Below, piece after piece: positions 51,722 to 61,074 of a DNA stretch of 64,000 nucleotides (its first letter is position 1; the number at the start of each line of letters is the position of its first letter). This stretch comes from HGM04593 sp045634365 (GTDB lineage: Bacteria; Bacteroidota; Bacteroidia; Bacteroidales; Bacteroidaceae): the NCBI GenBank assembly GCA_045634365.1, contig JAZRAC010000042.1, positions 73,181 to 137,180 of the forward strand, read 5' to 3'. The translations under genes were made by a program, and so were the position numbers. The notes beneath the pieces were generated by a model, which did not search any database, had not been told where the DNA came from, and saw nothing but the letters and a program-made list of their open reading frames with translations.

Positions 51722-53830
51722 GTGACTGATTTTGATATAAAGAACTTCCCGTTGCTGAAACTTGCGTTACCGCTTGTTGCAGGCATAATTATAGGGTGGC
51801 TGTGTGGCGTTGATGTGCTGCACATTGCCACCTTGTTTGTTGTGTCGTTGCTTGTGCTTGCGGCGGGCTTTTTGTCGCAGGCTCCTCGGTGGCTGTTTGG
51901 TGCCGGAGTGGTGGGTGCGATGCTTGCCATAGGACTGTTTGTGATTACTTGCGACAAGGGAATTGAAAATCCAAAATGGACCGATGAAAAGGGCGTTTTT
52001 GAGGCTCAATTGCTTGAAAATCCTCATTTGCGTGGTGTTGCCACAAGGGCGTTGGCACGTGTTGTGCGTGAGGGTGATGCGATGAGAGGCGCGCGTAACG
52101 AGGGTGTTGTACAATTGTATTTTGCCAATTGCGTGGAGGCACTAGCCTTGAATGTGGGCGATAAGATTCGTTTCAAAGGAGCGATACAGAATCCAGCAAA
52201 CAGTGGTAATCCTGCGGAGTTTGATGTTGTGCGTTATATGCGTATAAAAGGGGTTACGGGAACGGTGTTTCTCCCTGTGGCAGCTTGGGAGTTTGCGGGG
52301 AGGGGTGAGCGCACCCTCTCGATGCTTGCGCTTGCTGTGCGTGAACGTATTGTGGATATGTATGAGAAGGTGGGCTTTGAGGGTGAGGGGCTTGCGTTGC
52401 TGTCGGCTTTTTCGGTGGGTGAGCGGCGCGGGTTCCCGCAGGACTTAAAAGAGGCCTATTCTTCGGCGGGTGTGAGCCATATTCTTGCTTTGTCGGGCTT
52501 GCATTTGGGTATGTTCTATATGGTGCTTGTGGCTCTTTTTTCGTTTGCCGGCGGCTCGCGCACGGCTTTTGTTTTAAGAGAACTGCTTATTTTGCTTCTG
52601 CTGTGGGCTTTTGCTTTTGTTGCGGGGCTCACTCCTTCGGTGGTGCGTGCTGCAATATTGTTTACTATTCTTGGGGTGGGGCGTTGTTTGAGACGCGACG
52701 GCTCGGCTCTTAATTCTTTGGGCTGTGCGGCGATTGTGATGCTGATTGTGTCGCCTCGCTTGCTTTTCGATGCGGGGTTTCAGCTCTCATTCTCTTCGGT
52801 GGCGTCTATATTGTTGCTGCTTCCTTGGTTGCGTCGCGTTTTTCGTTGCGATGATTATGGGGGTGTCTATAATAGGGTGCTGTCGCTTGTGGCAGTGTCG
52901 CTGGCTGCGCAGATGGGGGTGTTGCCGTTTGTGTGGTACTATTTTGGTACCTTCCCTATCTATTTTTTGCTTGCCAATATTGTGATTGTGCCGCTTGCTT
53001 CGTTGCTTATGGTTCTTGTGGTACCATTGTGGGTGACGTCCTTTTTCCCCATTATACAATGGCCTGTTGTGTGGCTTTTGTCGCAGTTGCTCTCTGCTGT
53101 AAATGGGGTGGTCTCTTTTGTTGCCTCCTTGCCGGCAGCCTCGCTCTTGTTGCCACAGGTGGGTGTGCCGGGTGCTTGTTTGGTGGCTCTGTTGCTTGGG
53201 GTGCTCTTGTGGAGCGTGGCAGGCAAACGTTGGCTTTCGGCAGGGTTGACAGCAGTGGTTGCGATAGTGGTTCTTTTGTTGAATATTTTTACTATGAAAA
53301 ATAGTGGCGACGAGGATTATTTGCTGCTGTTCAACAATGGGAAAATGGCGGCGGTGCTTGCCGTTACGAGTGACAAAGAGTGTTATATGCTATCGTCTGT
53401 TCCGCAGTTTGACGCCGATTGCGACCGCGTGGCAGGCCCTTATGTGGAGCGTGAGCGATTGTGTGAGCCGCGGTGGGCGGATGATGGTTATCGCGATTCT
53501 CTTTTGGTGCGCTCACAGGGGCTTGTCTATTTTGGAGGCTTGCGCGTGCAGATGCTTGCCGATGATTGTTGGCTTGCCGACAGCTTGCAACGTCCGGTTG
53601 ATGCGTTGCTTTTGTGTCGTGGCTTTTTGGGCCCTGTCGAGGAGTTGCTCTATCATTATCCTGCGCGTTGCGTAATTCTCGACGGCTCGCTTTACGATGG
53701 CAGCAGGCGCAGGCTGTTGCGCGAATGTGATAAGAGTAACGTTGTTTGTATAGATATTTCGCAAAGTGGTGCGCTTAAATTGCAGGGCTGTGGCGATGAT
53801 TTTTCGGTGGAATTTATGCGTGGTAAGTAA
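51722..53830 (+). CDS. comEC: ComEC/Rec2 family DNA-uptake/competence membrane protein
   Basis: The 702-residue integral membrane protein starts with GTG 5 bases after rpe. Residues 1-170 form the DUF4131 region (two to three TM helices, then an OB-like domain, with KIRFKGAIQNPANSGNPAEFD). The competence domain (about 225-500) has SVGERRGFPQDLKEAYSSAGVSHILALSGLHLG, the family hallmark, and about 8 TM helices. The C-terminal ~170 residues are soluble and do not show the HxHxDH metallo-beta-lactamase motif of full ComEC; here the domain reads LFNNGKMAAVLAV. ComEC forms the inner-membrane channel for single-stranded DNA in transformation. The missing nuclease-type domain is common in Bacteroidales. 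Confidence 0.88.
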   Translation: MTDFDIKNFPLLKLALPLVAGIIIGWLCGVDVLHIATLFVVSLLVLAAGFLSQAPRWLFGAGVVGAMLAIGLFVITCDKGIENPKWTDEKGVFEAQLLENPHLRGVATRALARVVREGDAMRGARNEGVVQLYFANCVEALALNVGDKIRFKGAIQNPANSGNPAEFDVVRYMRIKGVTGTVFLPVAAWEFAGRGERTLSMLALAVRERIVDMYEKVGFEGEGLALLSAFSVGERRGFPQDLKEAYSSAGVSHILALSGLHLGMFYMVLVALFSFAGGSRTAFVLRELLILLLLWAFAFVAGLTPSVVRAAILFTILGVGRCLRRDGSALNSLGCAAIVMLIVSPRLLFDAGFQLSFSSVASILLLLPWLRRVFRCDDYGGVYNRVLSLVAVSLAAQMGVLPFVWYYFGTFPIYFLLANIVIVPLASLLMVLVVPLWVTSFFPIIQWPVVWLLSQLLSAVNGVVSFVASLPAASLLLPQVGVPGACLVALLLGVLLWSVAGKRWLSAGLTAVVAIVVLLLNIFTMKNSGDEDYLLLFNNGKMAAVLAVTSDKECYMLSSVPQFDADCDRVAGPYVERERLCEPRWADDGYRDSLLVRSQGLVYFGGLRVQMLADDCWLADSLQRPVDALLLCRGFLGPVEELLYHYPARCVILDGSLYDGSRRRLLRECDKSNVVCIDISQSGALKLQGCGDDFSVEFMRGK

Positions 53831-53848
53831 TTATTTGGCCCAAAGGGT

Positions 53849-53880
53849 GTTGTTTAAATGATGTGGGTTTATTATCTTCG
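53849..53880 (+). promoter_or_regulatory. Promoter of nrnA
   Basis: GTTG (53849-53852), 20 bases, TATCTTCG (53873-53880). It rules out an in-frame start at 53863 and supports the ATG at 53899. Confidence 0.65.
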
Positions 53881-53898
53881 CATAATAAACCTTTTTTT

Positions 53899-54930
53899 AT
53901 GCTTGACCGATTGATTACAGAAGCCCAACTGGCTGAATTGAAGAATATTATAGAGGGTAACGATAAATTTGTTGTGGTTGCTCACAAAAATCCCGATGGC
54001 GATGCTGTGGGCTCCTCGCTTGGCTGTATGCTCTATTTGCGCAGTTTGGGGAAGAGTGCCGATGTGATTCTGCCCAATGCTTTTCCCGATTTTCTTCGAT
54101 GGCTGCCGTCGGCCGGCGATATTGTGCTCTTCGATACTCACAAGGAGAAGGCTGCGACGCTGATAAATGGTGCCGATGTTATTTTCTGTCTCGATTTTAA
54201 CACCTTGTCGCGTTTGGGCGAAATGGGCGAGATTATTGCCGCTTCATCGGCAGTGAAGGTGCTTGTGGATCATCATCTGCATCCTGACGATGGCTTTCGC
54301 GTTGCGGTATCTTCTCCCACGGCTTGTGCAACGTCGGAGCTTGTTTTTCGTATGATTTACAGGCTCTCCACGCTCGACGGGCTGGATTTAAATATGGCAA
54401 AAGCAATCTACACAGGAATGATGACCGACACGGGCTCTTTTGCCTATGCGTCGAACCGCAAGGATATTTATCTCATTGTGGCCGAGCTTATTGCAAAGGG
54501 CATCGACAAGGATTTAATCTACCGCAAGGTCTTTTATAATTACTCGGAGTCGCGCATGAAACTGATGGGCTATGTGCTGTATGAAAAATTAAAGTTTTTC
54601 CCGCGCAAGAATGCCTCGCTAATAACCCTCACGTACGAGGAACTTAAACGCTTTAATGTGATGAAGGGCGACACAGAGGGGTTGGTGAATATTCCTTTGC
54701 AAAAGAAGGGGTTGCGTCTGTCGTGCTTTTTGCGCGAGGAACAGCCCGGGAAAATAAATGTGTCGTTGCGCAGCGTGGGTAATTTCCCTTGTAACACCCT
54801 CGCGGCTGAGTTTTTTAATGGCGGTGGGCACAAAAATGCATCGGGTGGTGAGGTGCGCGACACAATGGAGGTTGCCGTTGCGCAGTTTATGAAGGCACTG
54901 GAAGCCTATAATGAACAGCTTGTCGGGTGA
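53899..54930 (+). CDS. nrnA: DHH/DHHA1 phosphoesterase (NrnA-like oligoribonuclease/pAp phosphatase)
   Basis: The 343-residue protein has the DHH domain motifs VVVAHKNPDGDAVGSSLG (His, two Asp), DFNTLSRLG, LVDHHLHPDDGF (the DHH motif) and MTDTGSFAYASN. The DHHA1 C-terminal domain has FFNGGGHKNASGG (GGGH motif). Such enzymes degrade short oligonucleotides and 3'-phosphoadenosine-5'-phosphate and can hydrolyse linear dinucleotides from c-di-AMP, with Mn2+. All catalytic residues are intact. It has its own promoter and is followed by the DUF4827-glmM pair after 124 bases. Confidence 0.92.
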   Translation: MLDRLITEAQLAELKNIIEGNDKFVVVAHKNPDGDAVGSSLGCMLYLRSLGKSADVILPNAFPDFLRWLPSAGDIVLFDTHKEKAATLINGADVIFCLDFNTLSRLGEMGEIIAASSAVKVLVDHHLHPDDGFRVAVSSPTACATSELVFRMIYRLSTLDGLDLNMAKAIYTGMMTDTGSFAYASNRKDIYLIVAELIAKGIDKDLIYRKVFYNYSESRMKLMGYVLYEKLKFFPRKNASLITLTYEELKRFNVMKGDTEGLVNIPLQKKGLRLSCFLREEQPGKINVSLRSVGNFPCNTLAAEFFNGGGHKNASGGEVRDTMEVAVAQFMKALEAYNEQLVG

Positions 54931-54988
54931 TTTTGTGTGTAAAATAAACAAAATATAGATATTTTTATCTATTTTTTTGAAATATGTT

Positions 54989-55019
54989 TTTGGATTTTCA
55001 CAACTTAATTGTACTTTTG
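54989..55019 (+). promoter_or_regulatory. Promoter of the DUF4827-glmM operon
   Basis: TTTG (54989-54992), 19 bases, TACTTTTG (55012-55019). Confidence 0.7.
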
Positions 55020-55054
55020 AGTTTGATATGAAAAAAACAGGTGGAAATTTTGCT

Positions 55055-55681
55055 ATGATGAAAAATAATTGGTTTTTTTTGCTGCTTTTGCCCTTGATGG
55101 CGATGTTATTTACTGCTTGCGAGGACGAGGTCTCTTATTCGGATATGAAGGACAAGGAGCAGGATGCGATAAATAAATTTATGATGATTGATGGTGTTTG
55201 TGTAATATCGCAGGCACAATTTATGTTGCAAAATTATACAACAAATGTCGACAGAAACGAGTATGTGCTGCTCGATGATGTGTATGTGCAGTTCGTGAGA
55301 AATCCATTTGATGTGCAGAATGCAAGAAAGATAGAGGAGGGGGAGTCTGTGAATCTGTTGGTTCGTTACACCGAATATAATGTGATGGAGGGAAATATAA
55401 TCTCGACCAACGAACAGGAGGCAGATGCCGATGAAATGACAATAACAAACGACAGTGGTTCTTTTAGTGCGGCATTCTATCAGGGTGTGATGATGGACCA
55501 ATATGGAACAAGCGCAGTACCAAGCGGTTGGCTTGTGGCAATGCCTTATCTCTATTTTACGCGCAATACGGCGAACTTGGCCGAAGTTAATCTTATTGTT
55601 CCGCACACTGCGGGAACATCGCTCGCGGCAACATACGTTTATCCCTGCTTTTATAACATAACATTTCAACCCAAAAGATAA
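55055..55681 (+). CDS. DUF4827 lipoprotein (FKBP-like)
   Basis: The 208-residue protein from the ATG at 55055 (MMKNNWFFLLLLPLMAML) has a lipobox ending FTAC, with Cys at about residue 22. YSDMKDKEQDAINKFMM, VCVISQAQFMLQ, YVLLDDVYVQFVRN, VNLLVRYTEYN and AVPSGWLVAMPYLYF match the DUF4827 family of Bacteroidota, with FKBP-like folding. An alternative start at 55028 would leave a leader of only a few bases after the -7 box. Function is unknown; relatives are commonly located beside glmM, as here (23-base gap). It is anchored to a membrane facing the periplasm. Confidence 0.82.
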   Translation: MMKNNWFFLLLLPLMAMLFTACEDEVSYSDMKDKEQDAINKFMMIDGVCVISQAQFMLQNYTTNVDRNEYVLLDDVYVQFVRNPFDVQNARKIEEGESVNLLVRYTEYNVMEGNIISTNEQEADADEMTITNDSGSFSAAFYQGVMMDQYGTSAVPSGWLVAMPYLYFTRNTANLAEVNLIVPHTAGTSLAATYVYPCFYNITFQPKR

Positions 55682-55704
55682 CCTACTACTAATTAAAAAC
55701 TTAT

Positions 55705-57093
55705 ATGACACTTATTAAATCAATCTCCGGAATCAGAGGTACCATCGGTGGTAAGGCCGATGAAGGTTTAACTCCTCTCGATGTAGTGAAATTAACTTCG
55801 GCGTATGCAGCGTTGATACGTAAGACAACAACAAAGAAGAGCAACAAGATTGTTGTGGGCCGCGATGCTCGTTTGTCGGGTGAGATGGTGAACAAGATTG
55901 TGTGCGGTACTCTTATGGGTATGGGCTTCGATGTTGTGGATATAGGCCTCGCTTCGACTCCCACCACAGAAATGGCTGTTACAATGGAGGATGCTTGCGG
56001 TGGTATAATTCTCACAGCGAGCCATAATCCCCGTCAATGGAACGCTTTGAAACTGCTTAACGAGCAGGGTGAGTTCTTGAATGCAGCCGAGGGTAAAGAG
56101 GTTCTGCGCATTGCCGAGGCCGAGGAGTTTGATTATGCCGATGTTGAGACTCTTGGCAAATATCGCCTTGACGAAACATACGACGACAAACATATTGATG
56201 CAGTTCTTGCTTTGCCTCTTGTGGATGTTGAGGCTATAAAAGCTGCCGGATTTAAAGTGGCTATCGATTGTGTAAACTCGGTTGGTGGCGTAATTCTTCC
56301 CAAATTGTTCGATAAATTGGGTATTACAAAGGTTGACAAACTCTATTGTGAGCCCACCGGTGACTTCCAGCATAATCCTGAGCCTCTTGCAAAGAATTTG
56401 GGCGATATTATGGGGCTTATGGCGAAGGGCGGCAATGATGTTGCTTTTGTGGTAGACCCCGACGTTGACCGTTTGGCTATCATTTGCGAAAATGGTGAAA
56501 TGTATGGTGAGGAGTATACTCTTGTAACCGTTGCCGATTATGTATTGAAACATACTCCCGGAAATACCGTATCAAATTTGAGCTCTACACGTGCTTTGCG
56601 CGATGTTACAAATGCACACGGTTGCGAGTATGCAGCATCGGCTGTGGGCGAGGTTAACGTGGTTACCAAAATGCGCGAGGTTAACGCTGTTATTGGTGGC
56701 GAGGGTAATGGTGGAGTAATCTATCCTGCTTGTCACAGCGGTCGCGATGCATTGGTGGGTATCTGCCTCTTTTTGAGCCATCTTGCTCACGAGAAAAAGA
56801 CAGTGAGCGAGTTGCGTGCAACCTATCCTGCTTACTTTATGGGCAAGAATCGCATCGATCTTAAACCCGGTTGCGATGTTGATGCCATTCTCGAAAAGAT
56901 TAAGGCTACATACGCAGGTAAGGCCGAGATTAACACTGTTGACGGCGTGAAACTCGACTTCCCCGACAAGTGGGTACACTTGCGCAAGAGCAACACCGAA
57001 CCTATTGTTCGTATCTACTCCGAGGGCCCCACACAGGAGGCTGCCGATGCAATAGGTGAAGAAATTCTTGCACTCGCAAACAGCTTGATGTAA
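55705..57093 (+). CDS. glmM: Phosphoglucosamine mutase
   Basis: GlmM converts glucosamine-6-P to glucosamine-1-P for UDP-GlcNAc synthesis (peptidoglycan, LPS). The 462-residue phosphohexomutase has the phosphoserine loop in GGIILTASHNPRQWN (Ser near 100), the metal loop VVDPDVDRLAI, the sugar-binding loop GEGNGGVI and the phosphate-binding loop RKSNTEPIVRIYSEG. GlmM rather than phosphomannomutase is inferred from length and close similarity to Bacteroidota proteins so labelled; sugar specificity cannot be proved by eye. It is the second gene of the DUF4827 operon and is closed by a long palindrome. Confidence 0.88.
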   Translation: MTLIKSISGIRGTIGGKADEGLTPLDVVKLTSAYAALIRKTTTKKSNKIVVGRDARLSGEMVNKIVCGTLMGMGFDVVDIGLASTPTTEMAVTMEDACGGIILTASHNPRQWNALKLLNEQGEFLNAAEGKEVLRIAEAEEFDYADVETLGKYRLDETYDDKHIDAVLALPLVDVEAIKAAGFKVAIDCVNSVGGVILPKLFDKLGITKVDKLYCEPTGDFQHNPEPLAKNLGDIMGLMAKGGNDVAFVVDPDVDRLAIICENGEMYGEEYTLVTVADYVLKHTPGNTVSNLSSTRALRDVTNAHGCEYAASAVGEVNVVTKMREVNAVIGGEGNGGVIYPACHSGRDALVGICLFLSHLAHEKKTVSELRATYPAYFMGKNRIDLKPGCDVDAILEKIKATYAGKAEINTVDGVKLDFPDKWVHLRKSNTEPIVRIYSEGPTQEAADAIGEEILALANSLM

Positions 57094-57114
57094 TAATTTC
57101 TTTATGAAACTATA

Positions 57115-57142
57115 ACAGCGTGCAGTGTACACTGCACGCTGT
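57115..57142 (+). terminator. Terminator of glmM
   Basis: A perfect 28-base palindrome (ACAGCGTGCAGTGT and its complement) followed by TTGTTTG. The absence of a loop means the real hairpin opens at the centre. Confidence 0.75.
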
Positions 57143-57274
57143 TTGTTTGGAATATTGCTTTTTAATATTTATCTGTTTTGTGTTTTCAATATTTTTTATA
57201 AACTTTGTGGCAAACCATAATTTATAGCTTTTTGATAGGGATGTTTATATAGAATATTATAAATAATTATTGAG

Positions 57275-57307
57275 GGCAGGCTTGTGTAAAATATAAATGG
57301 GCCTGCC
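57275..57307 (-). terminator. Terminator of hemW
   Basis: GGCAGGC (57275-57281) pairs with GCCTGCC (57301-57307), extended by outer AATAATTAT arms; on the minus strand it follows the hemW stop by 18 bases. Confidence 0.65.
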
Positions 57308-57325
57308 TTTAATAATTATTTATAG

Positions 57326-58459
57326 TTAGGATACATATATAAACTCCCTTATCACCGCATTGCTTACAAAAAAACCTTTTGGGGTAAGGGCAAGGTTGCC
57401 GTTGGGCTTCTCTTGTAGATTGCCAAAGGCAATTTCTTTGCGCGCAACTCTCATCATATAATTATATAAGGTGTTACCGAATTTCTCTTTTACCCACGCG
57501 AGGGGAAGCCCCTCGGCTGTGCGCAGACGGGTGAGAATGGCGTCGTTGTAACGCTCCTCGTTTGTGAGTTCTTCTACCTCGAAAGCCGGCACTCCTTCGT
57601 TTATACCTTTTATATATTGCGCAATGTCGGCAATGTTCCAGCCGCGCGATGTTCCATTATAGGAGTGGGCGCCGGCGCCGCAACCAAGATAGGGCGTGTC
57701 GTTCCAATAGCTGCTGTTGTGGCGACTCTCGCGCCCGGGCTTTGCAAAATTGGATATTTCGTAGTGGTGGTATCCGGCTTTCCCAAGTTCCTCGATAAGG
57801 GTGTTGAACTGTGCGATGTTCTCCTCTTCGCTCAATTCCGTTATCTCTCCCTTTTGCAGGGCGCGATAGAGAGGCGTGCCCTCTTCATATGTGAGATTAT
57901 AGGCCGAAATATGCTCGGGTTGCAGGGCGATGGCACTGCGTAGGTCGCTTTTCCACTGTTCGAGGGTGGAGCAGGGGAGGGCAAACATAAGGTCGATGCT
58001 TATGTTGCGGAAGCCTGCAATGCGGGCATTCTTCACAGCTTGTCGGGCACTGTCGGCTGTGTGCCGACGACCCAAGCGTTGCAATTGCTCGTCGCAGAAA
58101 CTCTGCACTCCCATACTTATGCGGTTGAATCCCTGTTTGTGGAGCATTGCAAGGTGCGAGGGGGTGAGATCGTCGGGGTTACACTCAATGGTAATTTCGG
58201 CAGCGGGGCTTATGGAGTATTCCTTTTTTATTGTGGCGAGAATGCTGGTTAGTTGTTCGGTGGTGAGCAACGATGGGGTGCCGCCGCCAAAATAGATGGT
58301 CTCTATGGTGGCTCCTTTAATGTACTCTTTGCGCAATTCTAACTCACTGCAAATGGCGTTGGTGTAGTCTTGTTGCAGATGGTGCTGTGTGGTTGAGTAG
58401 AATGCACAATATCTGCATCGTTGCTTGCAAAAAGGTATATGTATATATAGGCCTGCCAT
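57326..58459 (-). CDS. hemW: Radical SAM heme chaperone HemW (coproporphyrinogen oxidase-like)
   Basis: The 377-residue radical SAM protein starts MAGLYIHIPFCKQRCRYCAFYS, with the 4Fe-4S cysteines Cys11, Cys15 and Cys18. TIYFGGGTPSLL is the SAM-binding region, and NRISMGVQSFCDEQLQRLGRRH and YNLTYEEGTPLYR are HemW/HemN signatures. The C-terminal HemN domain (about 300-370; LRTAEGLPL) is present. A full HemN needs an N-terminal extension that is absent here, so a heme-binding chaperone role (HemW) is favoured over catalytic coproporphyrinogen oxidation. It is divergent from the EF-G2 gene and has a TATCTTCG -7 box. Confidence 0.9.
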   Translation of the reverse strand: MAGLYIHIPFCKQRCRYCAFYSTTQHHLQQDYTNAICSELELRKEYIKGATIETIYFGGGTPSLLTTEQLTSILATIKKEYSISPAAEITIECNPDDLTPSHLAMLHKQGFNRISMGVQSFCDEQLQRLGRRHTADSARQAVKNARIAGFRNISIDLMFALPCSTLEQWKSDLRSAIALQPEHISAYNLTYEEGTPLYRALQKGEITELSEEENIAQFNTLIEELGKAGYHHYEISNFAKPGRESRHNSSYWNDTPYLGCGAGAHSYNGTSRGWNIADIAQYIKGINEGVPAFEVEELTNEERYNDAILTRLRTAEGLPLAWVKEKFGNTLYNYMMRVARKEIAFGNLQEKPNGNLALTPKGFFVSNAVIREFIYVS

Positions 58460-58490
58460 AGTTCCTGCTAAAAAATGTAAAAAACTTCTG

Positions 58491-58498
58491 CGAAGATA
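58491..58498 (-). promoter_or_regulatory. -7 box of hemW
   Basis: The complement reads TATCTTCG, followed by GC, 32 bases upstream of the ATG. Confidence 0.55.
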
Positions 58499-58708
58499 AT
58501 TTTTTTCTCTCTTTTTTAAAAAACCTTTTATTTCTATTTGCTTTTTTAGTGGGAATTTCCTACATTGCTACCGCTTTTATAACATAACTAACCAAGCAAG
58601 ATTTCTTGGGGATAGGCAGGGCAGATAGGGATACGCCTGTAAATGGTTGCAGTAATCTGATGCTTGCTTATCTTTTTTGCGGTCTTGTTACAAAAACAAA
58701 AAAACAAT

Positions 58709-60862
58709 ATGAAAACTTATCAAACTAACGAAATTAAGAACATTGCCATCGTGGGATGTTCAGGCTCGGGAAAAACCACGCTCACAGAGTCTATGCTCTT
58801 TGAGGGTGGTATTATAAAACGCAGAGGCTCGGTTGAGGCCAAAAATACCGTGAGCGACTATTTCCCTGTTGAGCAGGAGTATGGTTATTCGGTGTTTACA
58901 ACGGTGTTCCAGGTGGAGCAGGCCGGAAAGAAGCTGAACCTTATCGATTGTCCCGGTGCCGATGATTTTGCCGGAGGTACGGTGTGTGCTCTTGAAGTGT
59001 GTAATCTTGCAATGGTTGTGATTAACGGCCAATATGGTGTTGAGGTTGGTACACAAAACTGCTTCCGCTACGTGCAGAAGATGAAAAAACCGGCAATGTT
59101 TGTAGTTAATCAGGTTGATAATGAAAAATGCGATTACGATAATGTTATAGAGCAGTTGCAGGCTGTTTATGGTTCAAAGGTGGTGCCCGTGCAGTATCCA
59201 GTTGCCGCAGGCCCCGGCTTTAATTCCATAATCGACGTGCTGTTGATGAAGAAACTCACTTGGACAGGCGAGGGACAGGCTCCCATCGTTGAGGATATTC
59301 CGGCCGACCAAGTTGAAAAGGCAAAAGCGTTGCATACAGAACTTGTGGAGAAGGCTGCCGAGAATGAGGAGGAGTTGATGAACAAATTTTTTGATTCGGA
59401 CGACCTTTCTACCGATGATATTCGTATGGGTGCACGTTTGGGCCTCTCTACCGGCAGTGTATACCCTGTTCTTTGCTGTTCGGCTGCTACCGATGTTGCG
59501 GTAGGCCGTTTGTTGGAGTTTTTGGCAAATGTGGCTCCCGAGGTTGATGATATGCCGCAACCTGTTAACGTCGAGGGTGTTACCGTTCCTTATGACAGCA
59601 ATGCTCCCACTTCGTTGTTCTTCTACAAGACATCGGTGGAGCCCCACATTGGTGAGGTTAATTATTTCAAGGTTATCAGCGGAACATTGAAGCCCGGAAT
59701 GGATTTTGTAAATGCCGACCGTGGCTCAAAAGAGCGTATTTCGCAGATTTATTGCAGCGCAGGTGCTAATCGTACAGCAGTGGATGAATTGAAGGCCGGT
59801 GACCTTGGCTGTACAGTTAAATTGAAGGATGTGCGCATTGGTAACACTCTTAATGATAAGGATGCCAACAATAGATTTTCATTGGTTAAATATCCCGCAT
59901 CGAAATATTCTCGCGCGATACGCCCTGTCAATGAGAGTGAAATGGAGAAACTTATGCAGGCGCTCAATCGTATGCACGAGGAGGATCCCACTTGGCGCGT
60001 AGAGCAGTCGAAGGAACTTCGTCAGACAATTGTTTACGGTCAGGGTGAATTCCACTTGCGCACTCTTAAATGGCGACTCGAAAATGTGGAGAAAATCCAG
60101 ATTGTTTACGAAGAACCCAAAATTCCTTATCGCGAAACTATTACCAAGGCAGCCCGTGCCGACTATCGTCACAAGAAACAGTCGGGTGGTGCCGGTCAGT
60201 TTGGCGAGGTACACCTCATTGTTGAACCTTACGAGGATGGCAAGCCTTTGCAGGATGTTTACCGCTTCAATGGTCAGGAGTTCAAGATGAATGCAAAATC
60301 CACCGAGGAGATTACACTCGAATGGGGTGGTAAGTTGGTATTTGTGAACAGTGTCGTGGGCGGTTCAATCGATACTCGCTTTATGCCTGCTATTCTGAAA
60401 GGAGTAATGGAGCGTATGGAGCGTGGTCCGTTGACCGGTTCTTATGCTCGTGACGTGCGTGTTATTGTATATGATGGTAAAATGCACCCGGTAGATTCTA
60501 ATGAGGTGTCCTTTATGTTGGCAGGCCGCAATGCGTTCAGCGAGGCGTTCCGCAATGCCGGCCCCAAGATTTTGGAGCCTGTTTATGATGTTGAGGTTTT
60601 TGTTCCCTCGGATAAAATGGGTGATGTGATGAGCGATATTCAGGGCCGCAGAGGTATGATTATGGGAATGGAGAGTGAGAATGGTTACGAAAAACTCTCG
60701 GCAAAGGTTCCTTTGAAGGAGATGGCCTCTTACTCAACTTCGTTAAGCTCGCTCACCGGTGGTCGTGCATCATTTATAATGTCGCCTTCTTCCTATGAAC
60801 TTGTTCCCACCGATGTTCAGGATAAACTTATGAAGGAGTTTGCATCGAAAGAGGAGGAGTAA
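58709..60862 (+). CDS. fusA2: EF-G paralogue (EF-G2 type) with altered GTPase centre
   Basis: The 717-residue protein has all five EF-G domains (domain IV from about 475, with SGGAGQFGEV). The P-loop reads GCSGSGKTT (16-24). The G3 motif reads DCPGADDF (80-87): Ala84 replaces the catalytic His of DTPGHVDF. G4 is NQVD (134-137) instead of NKxD. Switch I (EYGYSVFTT) is also diverged from RGITI. From memory, B. thetaiotaomicron EF-G2 is such a paralogue, lacks GTPase activity, is induced during carbon starvation and needed for gut colonisation. This gene fits it. The start at 58709 is preferred over an upstream in-frame ATG at 58664. The 249-base divergent spacer with hemW holds a palindromic GATAGGG/CAGATAGGG stretch near 58610-58632. 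Confidence 0.92.
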   Translation: MKTYQTNEIKNIAIVGCSGSGKTTLTESMLFEGGIIKRRGSVEAKNTVSDYFPVEQEYGYSVFTTVFQVEQAGKKLNLIDCPGADDFAGGTVCALEVCNLAMVVINGQYGVEVGTQNCFRYVQKMKKPAMFVVNQVDNEKCDYDNVIEQLQAVYGSKVVPVQYPVAAGPGFNSIIDVLLMKKLTWTGEGQAPIVEDIPADQVEKAKALHTELVEKAAENEEELMNKFFDSDDLSTDDIRMGARLGLSTGSVYPVLCCSAATDVAVGRLLEFLANVAPEVDDMPQPVNVEGVTVPYDSNAPTSLFFYKTSVEPHIGEVNYFKVISGTLKPGMDFVNADRGSKERISQIYCSAGANRTAVDELKAGDLGCTVKLKDVRIGNTLNDKDANNRFSLVKYPASKYSRAIRPVNESEMEKLMQALNRMHEEDPTWRVEQSKELRQTIVYGQGEFHLRTLKWRLENVEKIQIVYEEPKIPYRETITKAARADYRHKKQSGGAGQFGEVHLIVEPYEDGKPLQDVYRFNGQEFKMNAKSTEEITLEWGGKLVFVNSVVGGSIDTRFMPAILKGVMERMERGPLTGSYARDVRVIVYDGKMHPVDSNEVSFMLAGRNAFSEAFRNAGPKILEPVYDVEVFVPSDKMGDVMSDIQGRRGMIMGMESENGYEKLSAKVPLKEMASYSTSLSSLTGGRASFIMSPSSYELVPTDVQDKLMKEFASKEEE

Positions 60863-60886
60863 CAGTTCTTTTTGCTTTATATTGAA

Positions 60887-60915
60887 GAGCACCCCGAGCG
60901 GGGTGCTCTTTTTTT
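60887..60915 (+). terminator. Terminator of the EF-G2 gene
   Basis: GAGCACCCC (60887-60895), loop GAGC, GGGGTGCTC (60900-60908), then seven T: a classic intrinsic terminator. Confidence 0.92.
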
Positions 60916-61062
60916 GTTAAAATGTGGCGTATTTTTGCTAAAATGAGCTTTCTTTTGTGTTTGTGGTTGTTAAAATCGCAACTATAATAAATGGTTTTGT
61001 TAATTAAAAGGAAAATTGGATAAATATTTCTTATAAATGATACAATCTTTGTTGCCTGTGAT

Positions 61063-61070
61063 TATATTTG
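61063..61070 (+). promoter_or_regulatory. Possible -7 box directly at the rprX start
   Basis: TATATTTG ends 4 bases before the rprX ATG (61075). If real, the mRNA is leaderless or nearly so. No -33 TTTG at standard spacing. Confidence 0.35.
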
Positions 61071-61074
61071 CCGT

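Noticed and set aside
51722..53830. ComEC as a truncated pseudogene because the metallo-beta-lactamase domain is missing
   Set aside because: The frame is complete with a normal stop, and ~700-residue ComEC proteins lacking that motif are usual in this order.
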